64,000 nt of DNA from Rhodococcus tukisamuensis NBRC 100609 (GTDB lineage: Bacteria; Actinomycetota; Actinomycetes; Mycobacteriales; Mycobacteriaceae): assembly GCF_001894985.1 (NCBI RefSeq), contig NZ_BCXG01000001.1, positions 310,001 through 374,000 on the forward strand, in the 5' to 3' direction. Positions 33,532 to 40,911 of this stretch are shown piece by piece (position 1 is the stretch's first letter; every line of letters begins with the position of its first letter). The notes below the pieces were generated by a model. The model did not search any database and was not told the origin of the DNA. It saw only the letters and a list, made by a program, of their open reading frames with translations. The translations under genes and the position numbers were made by a program.

Positions 33532-34074
33532 ATGGGTCAGACCCAGTCGCAGGCCGCGACACCGGCCGCGCCCGAGGCATCGGCGAGCGGTCACGGACGG
33601 GGCAAGGTGGTGACGGCGCTGCTCGCGCTGGCGTGCCTGGTGCTGGCCGGGCTCAGCGGGGCGATGTTGTGGCAGCACCGTACGGCCACCGACCGGGAGG
33701 CGGACCGAGAGGCGTTCCTGCGGGCCGCCCGCGACGGCGCGATCGCGGTCTCCACGATCGACCACGACCATGCGGAGGCGGACGTGCAACGCGTCCTGGA
33801 CCTGTCCACCGGTCAGTTCCGGGACGACTTCCAGGAGCGCTCCGAGGCCTACGTCTCGGTGGTGCAGCGCGCGGAGGTGAGCACCACGGGCGCGGAGGCG
33901 TCGGCGGGCATCGAGTCGCAGGATGCCGACCGCGCGACGGTCCTCGTGCAGCTCACCTCCACGGTCAGCAACACCGCCGGGGTGCAGGACCAGACCCGCC
34001 CGGTGCGACTGCGGATCACGGTGGACAAGACCGACGGACGGTTCAAGATGTCGGACCTGGAGTTCGTGGCATGA
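33532..34074 (+). CDS. Mce-associated membrane protein
   Basis: A 180-residue protein with a short cytoplasmic tail, one transmembrane helix (VVTALLALACLVLAGLSGAM, residues ~26-46) and an extracytoplasmic domain containing FLRAARDGAIAVSTIDHDHAEADVQ and VLDLSTGQFRDDFQERSE, the hallmark of Mce-associated (Mam/VirB8-like) proteins. Such proteins stabilise Mce lipid importers, but no mce genes are in the window. Coupled to the next gene by a 4-bp overlap; divergent from the Asp23 operon. Confidence 0.8.
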   Translation: MGQTQSQAATPAAPEASASGHGRGKVVTALLALACLVLAGLSGAMLWQHRTATDREADREAFLRAARDGAIAVSTIDHDHAEADVQRVLDLSTGQFRDDFQERSEAYVSVVQRAEVSTTGAEASAGIESQDADRATVLVQLTSTVSNTAGVQDQTRPVRLRITVDKTDGRFKMSDLEFVA

Positions 34075-34580
34075 GGGGCGCCTCGACGCACCCGGTCCGT
34101 CGCCGGCCGTGGACGCGGATCCTGACGGCCGTCGCCGCCGTTCTCGCGATCCTCGCCGGCGCGCTGTACCTGGGCTGGTACCTGCCCGGTCAGCGGGTCG
34201 ACGACCGGGCCAGGGCAGAGGCCGCGCAGGCCGCGGCCGACGGCGCCGCTGCCCTGCTGACCTACACCCCGGACAGCGTGGCGGCGGACCTGTCGGCCGC
34301 CACGGAGCGGCTCACGGGTGAGTACAAGGACTACTACGGCCGGATCGTGGACTCGGTGATCGTGCCGACGGCCCGGGACCAGAAGATCAGCTCCCACGCC
34401 ACCGTCACCGGTACCGGGGTCGGTTCGCTCGACGCGGATTCGGCGCAGGTGCTGGTGTTCCTGTCCCAGACGTCCACCTCGGCGGACCGGCCGCAGCCGG
34501 TCGCGAACACCGCCGGGGCGGTCGTCGAGCTCAGCCGGGTCGACGGTGACTGGCTGATCTCCCGTTTCGACGTCGGCTGA
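34071..34580 (+). CDS. Mce-associated membrane protein, second copy
   Basis: A 169-residue paralogue of the upstream protein. It has a transmembrane helix at residues ~18-40 (LTAVAAVLAILAGALYLGWY), then AAADGAAALLTYTPDSVAAD and RLTGEYKDYYGRIVDSVIVP, the conserved Mam pattern. Such genes often come as pairs, and the two products may form a complex. The ATG overlaps the upstream TGA. Confidence 0.8.
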   Translation: MRGASTHPVRRRPWTRILTAVAAVLAILAGALYLGWYLPGQRVDDRARAEAAQAAADGAAALLTYTPDSVAADLSAATERLTGEYKDYYGRIVDSVIVPTARDQKISSHATVTGTGVGSLDADSAQVLVFLSQTSTSADRPQPVANTAGAVVELSRVDGDWLISRFDVG

Positions 34581-34640
34581 CGGTCTTCGGCCCGCCGTCC
34601 GTGGGGGCGATCGGAGGCGGTCTCCCGGCGCGCGCACTAC

Positions 34641-34654
34641 TAGAACGTGTGTCA
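34641..34654 (+). promoter_or_regulatory. degenerate KstR-like operator
   Basis: TAGAACGTGTGTCA matches TnnAACnnGTTnnA except for one base (GTG for GTT). Located 62 nt upstream of the ferredoxin reductase gene. The context (reductase plus DUF35/thiolase pair, gene types seen in steroid catabolism) makes KstR control possible, but the match is imperfect. Confidence 0.4.
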
Positions 34655-34715
34655 GTTTGGTTTACTGGTGCCCTCGTAGGTCGCGGGACAAGATCAGGCG
34701 TGAGAGGTTGAGCGG

Positions 34716-35939
34716 ATGAGCAACGGACAAGTCGGTGCAGCGGGTGACGCTCGCGTCGTCGTGGTGGGTGCCGGACTGGCGGGTCTGCGGACCGCGGAGG
34801 AGCTTCGGCGGGCCGGGCACGAGGGCGAAGTGGTGCTCGTCGGCGCCGAGACGCACCTGCCGTACGACCGCCCGCCGCTGTCCAAGGAGGTCGTCCGCGG
34901 CGAACGCGACGACGTGACCCTGCGGCCGACGGAGTTCTTCGACGAGCAGGCCATCGAGCTGCGACTGGGCTCCGGCGCGGTCGCGCTGGACACCGCCACC
35001 CGCACCGTCGCGCTGGCCGACGGCACCTCCGTGGACTACGACCACCTGGTGATCGCCACCGGACTGCTGCCGCGGCGGATCCCCGGGCTGCCGGACCTCG
35101 ACGGCGTGCACGTGCTGCGCACGCTCGAGGACTCGCTCGGCCTGCGTGCGGACCTCGTCCCCGGCCGGACCGCGCTCGTCGTCGGCGCCGGTTTCATCGG
35201 CTGCGAGCTCGCGGCCAGCATGCGCAAGTCCGGCCTCGAGGTGATCCTGGTCGAGCCGCAGCCGGCGCCGCTGGCGTCGGTGCTGGGGCCGGAGGTCGGC
35301 GCACTGGTCGGCCGGTTGCACACCGCCGAGGGCGTCGACGTGCGCACCGGCACCGGGCTGACCGCCCTGCTGGGCGAGGGCCGGGTGCGCGGCGCGGTGC
35401 TCTCGGACGGCACCGAGGTCGCCGCCGACCTGGTGGTCATCGGGATCGGCTCTGTTCCGGTCACCGACTGGCTGGCGGACTCCGGGGTGCGGCTCGCCGA
35501 GCGCACCGACGGCGGCGGGGTGCTCACGGACGAGACGGGACGCACCAGCGACCCGCAGGTGTGGGCCGTCGGCGACGTCGCCGCGTGGCTGCACCGCGAC
35601 GGAAGCCGGCGGCGCGTCGAGCACTGGAGCAACGCGGGTGAACAGGCCAAGGCCGTCGCCCTCGCGTTGGTCGGCAGCGACAGCGCGGTTGCCGCGCAGG
35701 TGCCGTACTTCTGGAGCGACCAGTACGACCTCAAGGTGCAGGCGCTGGGTGAGCCGTCGGCGACGGACACCGTGCACGTGGTGCGCGACGACGGCCGCAA
35801 GTTCCTGGCCTACTACGAACGGGACGGCGCACTGGCCGCGGTGGTCGGCTGCGGCCTCGCCGGCCCGGTGATGAAGATGCGGGCGAAGATCGCCGCCGGG
35901 GTGCCGATCGCAGAGGTGCTCGAGCCCGCGGGCGTCTAA
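34716..35939 (+). CDS. FAD-dependent ferredoxin reductase (Rv0688 type)
   Basis: A 407-residue pyridine nucleotide-disulfide oxidoreductase of the ferredoxin reductase class that serves cytochrome P450 or Rieske oxygenases. It shows the FAD motif VVVVGAGLAGLRTAEELRRA, the LPYDRPPLSKEVV segment, the NAD motif ALVVGAGFIGCELAASMRKS, and VWAVGDVAAW near residue 285. In M. tuberculosis a similar gene (Rv0688) lies between tuf and mftR, the same relative place as here. Likely partners are ferredoxins outside the window. Confidence 0.88.
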   Translation: MSNGQVGAAGDARVVVVGAGLAGLRTAEELRRAGHEGEVVLVGAETHLPYDRPPLSKEVVRGERDDVTLRPTEFFDEQAIELRLGSGAVALDTATRTVALADGTSVDYDHLVIATGLLPRRIPGLPDLDGVHVLRTLEDSLGLRADLVPGRTALVVGAGFIGCELAASMRKSGLEVILVEPQPAPLASVLGPEVGALVGRLHTAEGVDVRTGTGLTALLGEGRVRGAVLSDGTEVAADLVVIGIGSVPVTDWLADSGVRLAERTDGGGVLTDETGRTSDPQVWAVGDVAAWLHRDGSRRRVEHWSNAGEQAKAVALALVGSDSAVAAQVPYFWSDQYDLKVQALGEPSATDTVHVVRDDGRKFLAYYERDGALAAVVGCGLAGPVMKMRAKIAAGVPIAEVLEPAGV

Positions 35940-35948
35940 CGTGAGGGG

Positions 35949-36389
35949 ATGATGCGCGGCCGTCGGGCCCTGCCGGAGCTCACGGAACTCACCGCGGCGC
36001 ATTGGACGTCGGGGGAGAGCGGGCGGCTGTCCGTGCAGCGGTGCGCGCACTGTCTCCGATGGTCGTTCCCGCCGGTGTCACACTGCCGGCACTGCTGGCG
36101 TGACGACTTCACCTACGAGCCGGTCACCGGCAAGGGCGCACTGCTGAGCTGGACCGAGGTGTTCGAGTCCGTCGCGTCTGCCCCGCAGCCGCCGTACCTC
36201 GTCGCGGTGGTGGAACTCGAGGAGGGGGTCCGGCTGTTGCTCGGCCTGACCGACGCCTCGCGGGATGCCCTGCGGGTCGGTGCGCCGACCCGGCTGGTCT
36301 TCGAGCCGATCGGCGAGGGGGTCTGGTTGCCGCTGGCCGAACTCGAGGAGTGGGAGCAGCCGGAGGACCGTCTCGAGGCGGTGTCGTGA
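35949..36389 (+). CDS. DUF35 zinc-ribbon/OB-fold protein
   Basis: A 146-residue protein with an N-terminal zinc ribbon (CAHC...CRHC, residues ~31-50) and a C-terminal OB fold (GKGALLSWTEVFESVA, PYLVAVVELEEGVRLLLGL). DUF35 proteins pair with thiolase-like proteins, as ChsH2 does with Ltp2 in cholesterol side-chain degradation. The partner gene follows 13 nt downstream. Two tandem ATG codons at the start; either may be used. Confidence 0.85.
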   Translation: MMRGRRALPELTELTAAHWTSGESGRLSVQRCAHCLRWSFPPVSHCRHCWRDDFTYEPVTGKGALLSWTEVFESVASAPQPPYLVAVVELEEGVRLLLGLTDASRDALRVGAPTRLVFEPIGEGVWLPLAELEEWEQPEDRLEAVS

Positions 36390-36402
36390 GCGGCGTGGGC
36401 CG

Positions 36403-37497
36403 ATGACGGGCGCCGTGGTCAGCGGGGTGGCCCGGGTGCCGGTCGCTGGCACCGACGGCGCGGTGGCCGCGGTGTTGGGTGCGCTGACCGACGCCGGACT
36501 TGCCGGTTCGGCGGTCGAGGGCGTGCTGGTGTGTGGAGTCCCGGCGGTGGAGGGACTCGACCTGGGCTTCGAATTGTCCTGGGCGGCAGCAGAACCGAAT
36601 CGATTCGCGGTGGTCGCCGGGGTCGCGTCCGCGGCTGCGGTGGTGTCGGCGGGGTTGGCCGCGCACGTGGTGTGCGTGGACGCGGCCGCGCCGGTGCGAT
36701 TTCTCGGCGCGGGGTCCGGCGGCGCCCCGGAGTACCGGATCGGTGGCCGTGGCACGGCGTCCGGGTGGGCGCAGTGGCATGCGCCCTACGGCGCGGACTC
36801 GGTGTTGGTCGAGGTGGCACTGGCCGCCCGGGCGTACGTCGAGCGGTTCGGCCTGACCCGCGCCGAGCTGGCGCAGGTGGCGCTCGCAGCCCACGCCCAT
36901 GTGGGTGACCCGCTCGGGTTGGCCGAGTACCTGGCGGCGCCGATGCTGGCGGACCCGCTGTGCCGGTACGACCGCGCCACCCCGGTCGCGGGCGCCGCGG
37001 CGATCGTGCTCAGTGACGCGGACCTCGCGTCGGACCTGGCGGGCGAGGCCGTGGCGGTGGCGGGCCTCGGGTCGGCCAGGTCCTCGGTTCCGCTGTGGGA
37101 GCAGCAGTCCGAACCCGACGCGACCGCGATCCACCGGGCGGCCGAGCGGATGTGGCGCAGCACCGGACTCGCCCCCGCCGACGTCGACGTGGCGGTACTC
37201 GGCGACGAACTGTCCTTCCTGACGGTGCTCTGGCTGGAGGCGCTCGGCTTCTGCGGGACCGGTGAAGCCCGGTATCTTCTTGGGAGGAAACAAACTTCAC
37301 GTGGCCTCGAGGTGGCGGTCAATCCGCACGGCGGCCAGCTCGGCGCCGGCGGGTCGGCCGGCCTGGACCTCGTGGTGGAGGCGGTGACACAGCTGCGCGG
37401 CGGGGCTCCCGCCACCGCGGGCGCCCAGGTACCCGCGGTGGCGGCGGTGGGACTCGGCGAGGGCACCGTGGCCGGCTGCCTGCTGCTGACGCGCTGA
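36403..37497 (+). CDS. thiolase-like lipid-transfer protein (Ltp type)
   Basis: A 364-residue thiolase-fold protein. The C-terminal NPHGGQLGAGGSAGLD motif with its catalytic His is present. The N-terminal nucleophilic cysteine region of true thiolases is not recognisable, where VVAGVASAAAVVSAGL is found instead. This matches the SCP-x/Ltp aldolase group that acts with DUF35 partners to cleave acyl-CoA side chains. Substrate unknown; steroid or other lipid acyl-CoA suggested by context. Confidence 0.8.
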   Translation: MTGAVVSGVARVPVAGTDGAVAAVLGALTDAGLAGSAVEGVLVCGVPAVEGLDLGFELSWAAAEPNRFAVVAGVASAAAVVSAGLAAHVVCVDAAAPVRFLGAGSGGAPEYRIGGRGTASGWAQWHAPYGADSVLVEVALAARAYVERFGLTRAELAQVALAAHAHVGDPLGLAEYLAAPMLADPLCRYDRATPVAGAAAIVLSDADLASDLAGEAVAVAGLGSARSSVPLWEQQSEPDATAIHRAAERMWRSTGLAPADVDVAVLGDELSFLTVLWLEALGFCGTGEARYLLGRKQTSRGLEVAVNPHGGQLGAGGSAGLDLVVEAVTQLRGGAPATAGAQVPAVAAVGLGEGTVAGCLLLTR

Positions 37498-37526
37498 CCG
37501 CGGTCCGCTTGTCTCGAGTTACGTTA

Positions 37527-37543
37527 ATCTCGACAGTCGAGAT
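37527..37543. promoter_or_regulatory. MarR-type operator palindrome
   Basis: ATCTCGA-CAG-TCGAGAT is a perfect 17-bp palindrome 82 bp before the MarR start. TCTCGA half-sites recur at 37512-37517 and as TCGAGA at 37553-37558. The cluster fits autoregulation by the MarR protein encoded just downstream. Confidence 0.65.
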
Positions 37544-37608
37544 AGTTCTTGGTCGAGAGAGTTGGGGTCGCCGGGTTGAACGAGGTCGGCGAACGAGGAG
37601 GGCGTGTG

Positions 37609-38163
37609 GTGGGCAGGCAGGCGACGGGACGGCGCGCCGCGGGCGAACGGGTGGCGGGCTCGGTGGAGTCGGACGGCGCCGATGCCGCGCTGGCGCTCGT
37701 CCGTCGGTTGCGCGGGCTGGCGTCGGACCTGGACCAGCTCGGTGCCACCTTTGCCGAGCGAAACTCGTTGCACGCCACGGATCTTCGTGCGCTGGTGTTG
37801 CTGCTGGACGCCGACCGTGCGCAACTGGCCGCGACCCCCGGATGGCTGGCCGCCCAGCTCGGACTGGGTTCGGCCGCGACGACGGCCCTGCTGGACCGGT
37901 TGGAGCGGGCCGGGCACCTGGTGCGGTCGGCCGACCCCGGCGACCGTCGCCGGGTGCTGCTACGGGTCCAGGAGCAGGCGCGGTACCTGGGGTGGTCGTT
38001 CTTCGCCCCGCTGGTGGGGCGGGTGGACGCGGCGATGGCGGACTTCGACGCCGACGAGCGTGCCACGGTCGCCCGCTTCCTGGGCGCGATGGACGGGGCG
38101 CTGGCGGCGGAGCCGGACCGCTCGGACCGGCGGGGCGGCCGCGGCGATAGGTTTGACGGGTGA
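37609..38163 (+). CDS. MarR-family regulator
   Basis: A ~184-residue MarR protein. The winged helix is at LHATDLRALVLLLDADRAQ, LAAQLGLGSAATTALLDRLERAGHLVRSADPGDRRRVLLRV. The GTG at 37609 is chosen because AGGAGG lies 7 nt upstream; the frame stays open to a TTG at 37549, which would run over the operator region. Its stop overlaps the start of the racemase-like gene, so the pair is cotranscribed. Confidence 0.85.
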   Translation: MGRQATGRRAAGERVAGSVESDGADAALALVRRLRGLASDLDQLGATFAERNSLHATDLRALVLLLDADRAQLAATPGWLAAQLGLGSAATTALLDRLERAGHLVRSADPGDRRRVLLRVQEQARYLGWSFFAPLVGRVDAAMADFDADERATVARFLGAMDGALAAEPDRSDRRGGRGDRFDG

Positions 38164-38933
38164 TTGTTGCGCTCATCGACTCGGGCCTGGGGATGCTGCC
38201 CACTTCGGCGTGGCTGCGGCGGCTTCGCCCCGACCTCGATCTGCTGCTCTGCCTCGACCCGGACGGGGCGCCCTGGGGTCCGAAGCCGCGGGAATGGGTG
38301 ATCGAGCGGGCGGTCGGGGCGGCCGAGCGGGCGGTGGGCCTGGGCGCCGAGGTCGTCGTGGTGCCGTGCAACACCGCCAGTGTCACCGCGCTCGAGCACA
38401 TCAGGGACCGACTCGGCCCCGGCGTCCCGGTGGTGGGGACCGTGCCCGCGATCAAGCCGGCGGCCGCGGTCTCGCGGTCCGTCGCGATCTGGGCGACGGC
38501 GGCGACCACCGTGAGTGACTACCAGGCTGACCTGATCGCCCGGTTCGGGAACGGTGCCGTCGTCACCGGGGTGGCCTGTCACGGGTTGGCCGACGCGATC
38601 GACCGCGGCGATGCCGGGCAGGTGAGCGCCGCGATCGCCGAGGCGGTCGCGCACACCCCCGCCGGCTGCGACGCCGTGGTCCTCGGCTGCACCCACTACC
38701 CGCTGGTCGAGGCGGAGATCGCCGCCCGGCTGCCGGCCGGTGTCACGCTGTTCGACAGCGCGGAGGCGGTGGCGGCGCAGACGGTGCGCCGGATCCAGGC
38801 CCTCGGCCGCGACAGCACTGGGGCCGGTGCCGTGTCGGTGCTGCTCAGCGGCAGGCCGGGTGAGCTGCCTGCGAGCGCACTGAACTACGACGCGGGCAGG
38901 GTGCTCGCGGACCCTACGCGCCTGCCCCGCTGA
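38160..38933 (+). CDS. Asp/Glu racemase family protein (MurI-like)
   Basis: A 257-residue protein of the aspartate/glutamate racemase family. Both catalytic cysteine regions are present (VVVPCNTASVTAL near residue 70 and VVLGCTHYPLVEAEI near residue 178), as in MurI. IDSGLGMLPTSAWLRRL replaces the usual DSGxGG start, so it may be a paralogue with another substrate rather than the cell-wall enzyme. Coupled to the MarR gene. The last 20 bp overlap the convergent TetR gene. Confidence 0.78.
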   Translation: MIVALIDSGLGMLPTSAWLRRLRPDLDLLLCLDPDGAPWGPKPREWVIERAVGAAERAVGLGAEVVVVPCNTASVTALEHIRDRLGPGVPVVGTVPAIKPAAAVSRSVAIWATAATTVSDYQADLIARFGNGAVVTGVACHGLADAIDRGDAGQVSAAIAEAVAHTPAGCDAVVLGCTHYPLVEAEIAARLPAGVTLFDSAEAVAAQTVRRIQALGRDSTGAGAVSVLLSGRPGELPASALNYDAGRVLADPTRLPR

Positions 38934-39540
38934 GCTGGGCCAGGCCCGCGACCACCAGGCGTGCGACGCCGCGCAGGTCCTCGGCGCGGTCCCGGGCCAG
39001 TTCGTCGAGGTCACGCAGGCGGTCGGCGCCGGCGGCGGCGAACATCGCGGCCACCCAGGCGGTGGCGCTGGAGTCGAGCGCCCGGGCAGACGCGGCGAAC
39101 GGCGAGCTGGCCCGGAGCACCTCGATCGTCGCGTCGTGCAGGTAGCTGCGCAGCCGCCGGAGGTGTTCGCGCACCGCGGGGTGGGTGTCGGCCTCGCGCC
39201 AGATGATCACCCGCATCACCGAGGAGTGGTGATCGCGCAGGTTCAGCGCGGCGTCGAGGTTCACCAGCGTCGACTCGGGTTGTCCGGTGACCACCAGGTC
39301 GGCCACGTCGGCGAGCGGTTCGGCGGGCAGGCGCTCGGTGACCAGTGTCGTCAGCAGCGACTCCTTGGTGGGGAAGTAGTAGAAGACCAGTCCCTTGGGG
39401 ACGCCGGCCTGTGCCGCGACGGCCGCAGTGGGGGTGGCGTCGAAGCCCCGTGCTGCGAAGAGTTCCTCGGCGGCGTCGAGGATCAGCTTCCTCGCGTCGC
39501 CGTCCGCTCTGGCCGTCCGGCGCCGACGCGGACCCGGCAT
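38914..39540 (-). CDS. TetR-family regulator
   Basis: A 208-residue TetR protein with a basic N-terminus (MPGPRRRRTARADGD) and the helix-turn-helix AAEELFAARGFDATPTAAVAAQAGVPKGLVFYYFPTKESL. The ligand domain is unassigned. It lies downstream of the SPW protein gene with a hairpin between them; the perfect palindrome upstream of SPW is the likely operator. ATG 39540. Confidence 0.86.
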   Translation of the reverse strand: MPGPRRRRTARADGDARKLILDAAEELFAARGFDATPTAAVAAQAGVPKGLVFYYFPTKESLLTTLVTERLPAEPLADVADLVVTGQPESTLVNLDAALNLRDHHSSVMRVIIWREADTHPAVREHLRRLRSYLHDATIEVLRASSPFAASARALDSSATAWVAAMFAAAGADRLRDLDELARDRAEDLRGVARLVVAGLAQLSGAGA

Positions 39541-39564
39541 CGTCAGGTACCTCCGAACGTGAGG

Positions 39565-39592
39565 GTGGGGCGAGCGGCGGCGCTCGCCCCAC
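39565..39592 (-). terminator. hairpin between SPW gene and TetR gene
   Basis: GTGGGGCGAGCG (39565-39576) pairs with CGCTCGCCCCAC (39581-39592), a 12-bp stem and 4-nt loop. It lies after the SPW stop and 24 bp before the TetR ATG, so it may attenuate read-through from SPW into the regulator gene. Confidence 0.7.
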
Positions 39593-39628
39593 GGGATTGT
39601 CGTCCTTTCGCAGTGTCGTCGGCGGGGG

Positions 39629-39997
39629 TCAATGCGCCGCCAGTCCGCCCCGGTGACCGATGTGCATCGGGGAGCTGTCCGGGAGCGCGGCCATCGCCAC
39701 CACCGCGGTCAGCACGCCGCCCACCCACGAGGTCCATGCGGCGCCCGTCAGGTGCGAGAAGCTGGTGACCCAGGGGGAGATGAACATCAGGACGCCGAGC
39801 ACACCCATTGCCCAGACGACCATCTCGGTACCGGGGGACGCCAGGTTGGCGAGCCCGGTCACGGCCACGAGCACGCCGAGAACGATCATCGACCACCGCG
39901 CGGCGCTGTTGGTGTCAACCCAGATCGGCGAGAGCGCCACAACCGCACCGATCACCACGGCGGCCCAGTCCTGCCACCGAGACCATTCGACCTTCAT
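39629..39997 (-). CDS. SPW-repeat membrane protein
   Basis: A 122-residue integral membrane protein with four helices in two repeats. Each repeat carries the SPW signature (VVALSPIWVDTN near residue 20 and VLMFISPWVTSF near residue 72). Function of this family is unknown. ATG 39997 follows GAGGCAGAA on the minus strand. A perfect 18-bp TetR-type palindrome lies ~46 bp upstream, suggesting repression by the neighbouring TetR. Confidence 0.82.
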   Translation of the reverse strand: MKVEWSRWQDWAAVVIGAVVALSPIWVDTNSAARWSMIVLGVLVAVTGLANLASPGTEMVVWAMGVLGVLMFISPWVTSFSHLTGAAWTSWVGGVLTAVVAMAALPDSSPMHIGHRGGLAAH

Positions 39998-40042
39998 TTC
40001 TGCCTCCTCGACGAGGGAACTCCTGACTCCGGTATAGACCTG

Positions 40043-40060
40043 ATTGACCGGCCGGTCAAT
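40043..40060. promoter_or_regulatory. perfect 18-bp TetR-type operator
   Basis: ATTGACCGGCCGGTCAAT is fully palindromic, with the TTGACC half-site typical of TetR-family operators. It lies 46 bp upstream of the SPW gene and 48 bp upstream of the divergent AlkD-like gene, so it could control both. Confidence 0.75.
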
Positions 40061-40107
40061 GGCCTGGAATCCGGCGCCGACCAGGCCTTCGTGGGACGCT
40101 GTGAGGC

Positions 40108-40902
40108 ATGCACGACGAGGTGGTCAGGGCGCTGGGCGAGGTGGCGGACGCGGGCGACGCGCAGCACCTGCAACGGTTCTTCAAGACCGGCCCCGGCGAT
40201 TACGGCGAGGGCGACCTGTTCATCGGAGTCCGGGTGCCTGCCACCCGGAAGGTCGCCGCGCGGTTCGCGGACCTGCCGCTGCCGGAGGTCGACGCGCTGC
40301 TCGACAGCCCGGTGCACGAACACCGGCTGGCCGCGCTGCTGATCCTGGTCGGGCGATTCGAACGCGCCGGCGCGGTGCGCACGCGAGACGAGGCGGAACG
40401 GGAACGGATCGCCGACTGCTACCTGGCCGCGGTGCTGCGCGGGCGGGTGAACAACTGGGACCTGGTCGACAGCTCCGCCGAGCGGGTGCTCGGTGGCTGG
40501 CTCTACGACCGGCCCCGGGACCTGGTGTTCACGCTGGGCGACGACGACGACCTGTGGCGCCGTCGGGTGGCGCTGCTGACGACCTTCGGGTTCATCCGGC
40601 GGGGCGACGCGTCGACCACGCTCGAGTTGGCGCCGCGACTGCTGGGCGACCGCCGGGACCTCACCCAGAAGGCGCTCGGCTGGATGCTCCGCGAGGTGGG
40701 CAAGCGGGTGGACCGGGTGCTGCTGACCGGGTTCCTGGACCGCTACGCCGCGGAGATGGGCGCCGTCGCGCTCAGCTACGCCACCGAGCACCTCGACGCG
40801 GACGCCCGCGCCGGATACCGGCGCGGGCGTCGACTGGGATCATCGAAAGGCGGGGCTGCGAAGAGCAGTGCCTCGAAGAGAAGTGCCCCGGAGGGCGGGT
40901 AG
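40108..40902 (+). CDS. AlkD-like DNA alkylation repair protein
   Basis: A 264-residue HEAT-like repeat protein of the AlkD DNA glycosylase family. Landmarks are YGEGDLFIGVRVPATRKVAARF, VNNWDLVDSSAERVLGGWL, LWRRRVALLTTFGFIRRGD and LTQKALGWMLREVGKR, where the conserved Trp, Asp and Arg of the active-site cleft are found. It removes alkylated bases in known members. The C-terminus is a low-complexity Ser/Lys/Gly tail. Convergent with kshB. Confidence 0.88.
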   Translation: MHDEVVRALGEVADAGDAQHLQRFFKTGPGDYGEGDLFIGVRVPATRKVAARFADLPLPEVDALLDSPVHEHRLAALLILVGRFERAGAVRTRDEAERERIADCYLAAVLRGRVNNWDLVDSSAERVLGGWLYDRPRDLVFTLGDDDDLWRRRVALLTTFGFIRRGDASTTLELAPRLLGDRRDLTQKALGWMLREVGKRVDRVLLTGFLDRYAAEMGAVALSYATEHLDADARAGYRRGRRLGSSKGGAAKSSASKRSAPEGG

Positions 40903-40911
40903 AGCGGGCTG

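Noticed and set aside
38160-38933. Assigning the gene as the housekeeping glutamate racemase murI
   Set aside because: Both cysteine motifs are present, but the N-terminal DSGxGG motif is changed and the gene is tied to a MarR regulator, so an essential cell-wall role is doubtful.
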